The notes beneath the pieces were generated by a model. That model ran no database searches. It worked only from the letters and a program-made list of their open reading frames with translations, and had not been told where the DNA came from. From NCBI GenBank assembly GCA_016937075.1, contig JAFGWQ010000090.1, forward strand, positions 1 to 14,760: DNA of 14,760 nucleotides. Direction: 5' to 3'. Positions within the stretch are counted from its first letter, which is position 1, and each line of letters opens with the position of its first letter. Positions 13,394 to 14,760 of the stretch are shown here, piece by piece. The stretch comes from Campylobacterales bacterium (GTDB lineage: Bacteria > Campylobacterota > Campylobacteria > Campylobacterales > Sulfurovaceae). Both the position numbers and the translations under genes were made by a program.

Positions 13394-14392
13394 TTACACT
13401 GCTATTTGCATCGTAGAGCAGTGCAGGCTTCCGCCTTGCTCTATGAGGCGAAGACAGTTGATAGGTATGATCTCAAGCTCAGGGAAAAGTGTTTTAAACA
13501 CTTCTCCTGCAACTTTATCCATCGGGTCATTGTATGTCGGATAGAGTAGGGCGTAATTAGTGATGAGAAAATTGGCATATGTAGCCGGAAGCCTTTTACC
13601 ATCTTGGTCAAATATCGCAGCTGTCATCGGCAGCGCTACAAGTTTGTAAGGCTCATTGTCAATAGTACGAAATTCACGCAGTTGCGCTTCCATGAGGGCG
13701 AGCGCTTCATAATGCTCATCATTTTTGTCATTACACTTTACATAAGCTATTGTCTCTGGATTGACAAATCTAGCCAGTGTGTCAATATGACTATCAGTAT
13801 CATCTCCAGCCAAATAACCATGATCTAACCATAAAAACCGTGTAGCACCCAGATGCTCTGTGAGTTTTGCTTCTACTTCTGATTTGCTAAGTCCGCCGTT
13901 TCTGTTGGGATTGCAGAGACACTCTGATGTGGTCAAGATAGTTCCAAGACCATCACTCTCTAAAGACCCGCCTTCTAAAACCAGATCGATAGTCTCAAAT
14001 GGAGTAGTGCCGAAATATCCTTTTTTTTGTAAAGCTTTATTGACCTCATTGTCAAGATGTGCGTCAAATTTACCGCCCCATCCGTCAAATGTAAAATCAA
14101 GGAATTTGGTCACGCTATCTTCTTCTATGCTGATAATACCGTAATCTCTAGTCCATGTATCGTTTGTTGGAAGCTCTATGAATGTCATATTTGTCGTGCT
14201 GCAAAAGAGACTTGATATTGACTCTTTGTTGTCACATACGATGTAAACAGGCTCTTTGTAAGCAATGGCTTGGGCGATACGTACAAATACGCTTAGAGCA
14301 GAGCTCAGATCATCGCTCCAGTCGCTTCGTTCATGCGGAAAAGATAGCAGCACTGCTCTTTGTTTTTCCCATTCTGCGGGCATTCTTTTCAT
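13394..14392 (-). CDS. aguA: Agmatine deiminase
   Basis: Hydrolyses agmatine to N-carbamoylputrescine and ammonia, the step before AguB in putrescine synthesis. The 332-residue protein belongs to the peptidylarginine-deiminase-like guanidino-modifying superfamily. MPAEWEKQRAVLLSFPH is the usual N-terminus. Further motifs are WTRDYG (80-85), FDGWGGKF (102-109), LEGGSLESDG with Glu140, DHGYLAGDDTDSHIDTLARF with His202 and Asp204, and QGGSLHCSTMQI with the catalytic Cys325. These are the expected active-site Glu, His and Cys. AAGGACACAT precedes the ATG. A 45-residue membrane protein gene ends 10 bp upstream on the same strand, so the two are very likely co-transcribed. The gene converges on the secreted-protein gene. 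Bacterial PAD-family proteins of other specificity are the main alternative, made unlikely by aguB nearby. Confidence 0.95.
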   Translation of the reverse strand: MKRMPAEWEKQRAVLLSFPHERSDWSDDLSSALSVFVRIAQAIAYKEPVYIVCDNKESISSLFCSTTNMTFIELPTNDTWTRDYGIISIEEDSVTKFLDFTFDGWGGKFDAHLDNEVNKALQKKGYFGTTPFETIDLVLEGGSLESDGLGTILTTSECLCNPNRNGGLSKSEVEAKLTEHLGATRFLWLDHGYLAGDDTDSHIDTLARFVNPETIAYVKCNDKNDEHYEALALMEAQLREFRTIDNEPYKLVALPMTAAIFDQDGKRLPATYANFLITNYALLYPTYNDPMDKVAGEVFKTLFPELEIIPINCLRLIEQGGSLHCSTMQIAV

Positions 14393-14402
14393 ATGTGTCC
14401 TT

Positions 14403-14540
14403 TTAATCCAAATTGCATTTTTCGCTTACACGGCCGTTATTGCTATCTTTTATAGCTTTTAAAAGCTCTTTGGCTACCAAAAATACTACGAAAACAGTAG
14501 CCACCATCCCAAGTACAACACCAATCTCAAATATACTCAT
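14403..14540 (-). CDS. Small single-span membrane protein, 45 residues
   Basis: A short gene found by reading the minus strand between alr and aguA. It starts at ATG 14538-14540, with AAGGGA five bases upstream, and ends at TAA 14403-14405. The translation begins MSIFEIGVVLGMVATVFVVF and continues LVAKELLKAIKDSNNGRVSE, ending KCNLD. Residues about 4-24 form one membrane span; the C-terminal part is polar and positively charged first, suggesting N-out/C-in orientation. The gap to aguA is 10 bp and includes the aguA ribosome binding site, as expected for a translated, co-transcribed gene. No family is recognised. The good ribosome binding site, clean span and operon spacing support a real gene; function is unknown. 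Confidence 0.72.
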   Translation of the reverse strand: MSIFEIGVVLGMVATVFVVFLVAKELLKAIKDSNNGRVSEKCNLD

Positions 14541-14569
14541 TTAATCCCTTTTGTTAATACTAATGTGTG

Positions 14570-14575
14570 TATAAT
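14570..14575 (+). promoter_or_regulatory. Candidate -10 box for alr, possibly giving a leaderless mRNA
   Basis: TATAAT ends only five bases before the alr ATG. Normal spacing would put transcription start at about 14581-14583, at the start codon itself. No Shine-Dalgarno sequence is visible in front of the ATG, in agreement with that. Confidence 0.5.
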
Positions 14576-14580
14576 TGCTC

Positions 14581-14760
14581 ATGGCATATATTACACTCAA
14601 TCGTTCAAACTTTTATCATAATCTTAGCCAAATTGCCCTGAAAACAGGCTCTTTGGAGAAGATAGCTATCGTACTCAAAGACAATGCATACGGGCATGGA
14701 GCAATTCCGATGGCGCGCTTGGCTAGTGAATTTGGTATCCGCAAAGCAGTAGTACGCAAT
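14581..14760 (+). CDS. alr: Alanine racemase, 3'-truncated by window edge
   Basis: PLP enzyme that interconverts L- and D-alanine for peptidoglycan synthesis. Only the first 60 codons are in the window. The reading MAYITLNRSNFYHNLSQIAL matches the N-terminal region of the family, and IVLKDNAYGHGAIPMARLA contains the PLP-lysine motif (Lys33 in KDNAYGHG; usual form KANAYGHG). The start is assigned at ATG 14581 because the protein begins there in register with the family; there is no ribosome binding site upstream, and a TATAAT box sits five bases away. The gene is divergent from the small membrane protein and aguA, with a 40-bp spacer between the two start codons. Confidence 0.92.
   Translation, partial: MAYITLNRSNFYHNLSQIALKTGSLEKIAIVLKDNAYGHGAIPMARLASEFGIRKAVVRN

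Noticed and set aside
13389..13394. TATAAT at the 3' end of aguA
   Set aside because: It faces into the aguA antisense with no plus-strand gene following; most likely a chance match in AT-rich DNA.

Overview
The window is about 14.8 kb of AT-rich chromosomal DNA, densely packed with genes. It most likely comes from a Campylobacterota (Epsilonproteobacteria) genome, probably a free-living sulfur or hydrogen oxidiser of the Sulfurimonas/Sulfuricurvum/Sulfurovum kind. The protein character, frequent TTG/GTG starts, TGnTATAAT-like promoters and the order hemB-argF-hemN-FeS protein (recalled from Campylobacter jejuni, not searched) support the class. The genus cannot be decided from sequence reading alone. 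No tRNA, rRNA, CRISPR array, transposase or phage gene was seen.

Layout. Bases 1-636 hold the 3' part of lgt (lipoprotein maturation), whose last codons run into an eight-copy heptanucleotide repeat. On the minus strand, panB (pantothenate synthesis), a small BON-like lipoprotein and ruvB (Holliday junction motor) form a tight operon, 2884 down to 708. trpA (3023-3763, plus) is divergent from panB and stands without trpB. It is followed by a G8 tract and a hairpin, then by a minus-strand pair of low-complexity helical proteins: a 200-residue Ala/Lys/Glu repeat protein and a 145-residue membrane protein with a related N-terminus.

From 5043 to 9738 four plus-strand genes follow each other: hemB, argF, hemN and a two-[4Fe-4S], CCG-domain iron-sulfur protein. 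This joins two haem steps and one arginine step to a redox protein that could serve HemN. A rhodanese gene with its own promoter ends flush against a convergent AEC-family permease gene, which is co-transcribed with a group II truncated haemoglobin.

The last third carries the agmatine-to-putrescine route: aguB (N-carbamoylputrescine amidase, minus) and aguA (agmatine deiminase, minus). They are separated by a plus-strand gene for a small secreted acidic protein and by palindrome-rich spacers. aguA is preceded by an unlisted 45-residue single-span membrane protein gene. Divergent from it, alr (alanine racemase) starts and runs off the window; its TATAAT box lies so close to the ATG that the mRNA may be leaderless.

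There is no obvious new defence or mobile system. The most interesting non-gene signal is a pair of multi-palindrome elements in opposite orientation (11680-11749 and 13306-13370). Their conserved core is nearly identical, while one palindrome differs by paired, complementary substitutions. Other signals are the GAAGGNA heptamer repeats at three spacers, the tandem-repeat helical protein with its membrane partner, the small membrane protein before aguA, and a hairpin in the leader of the secreted protein.
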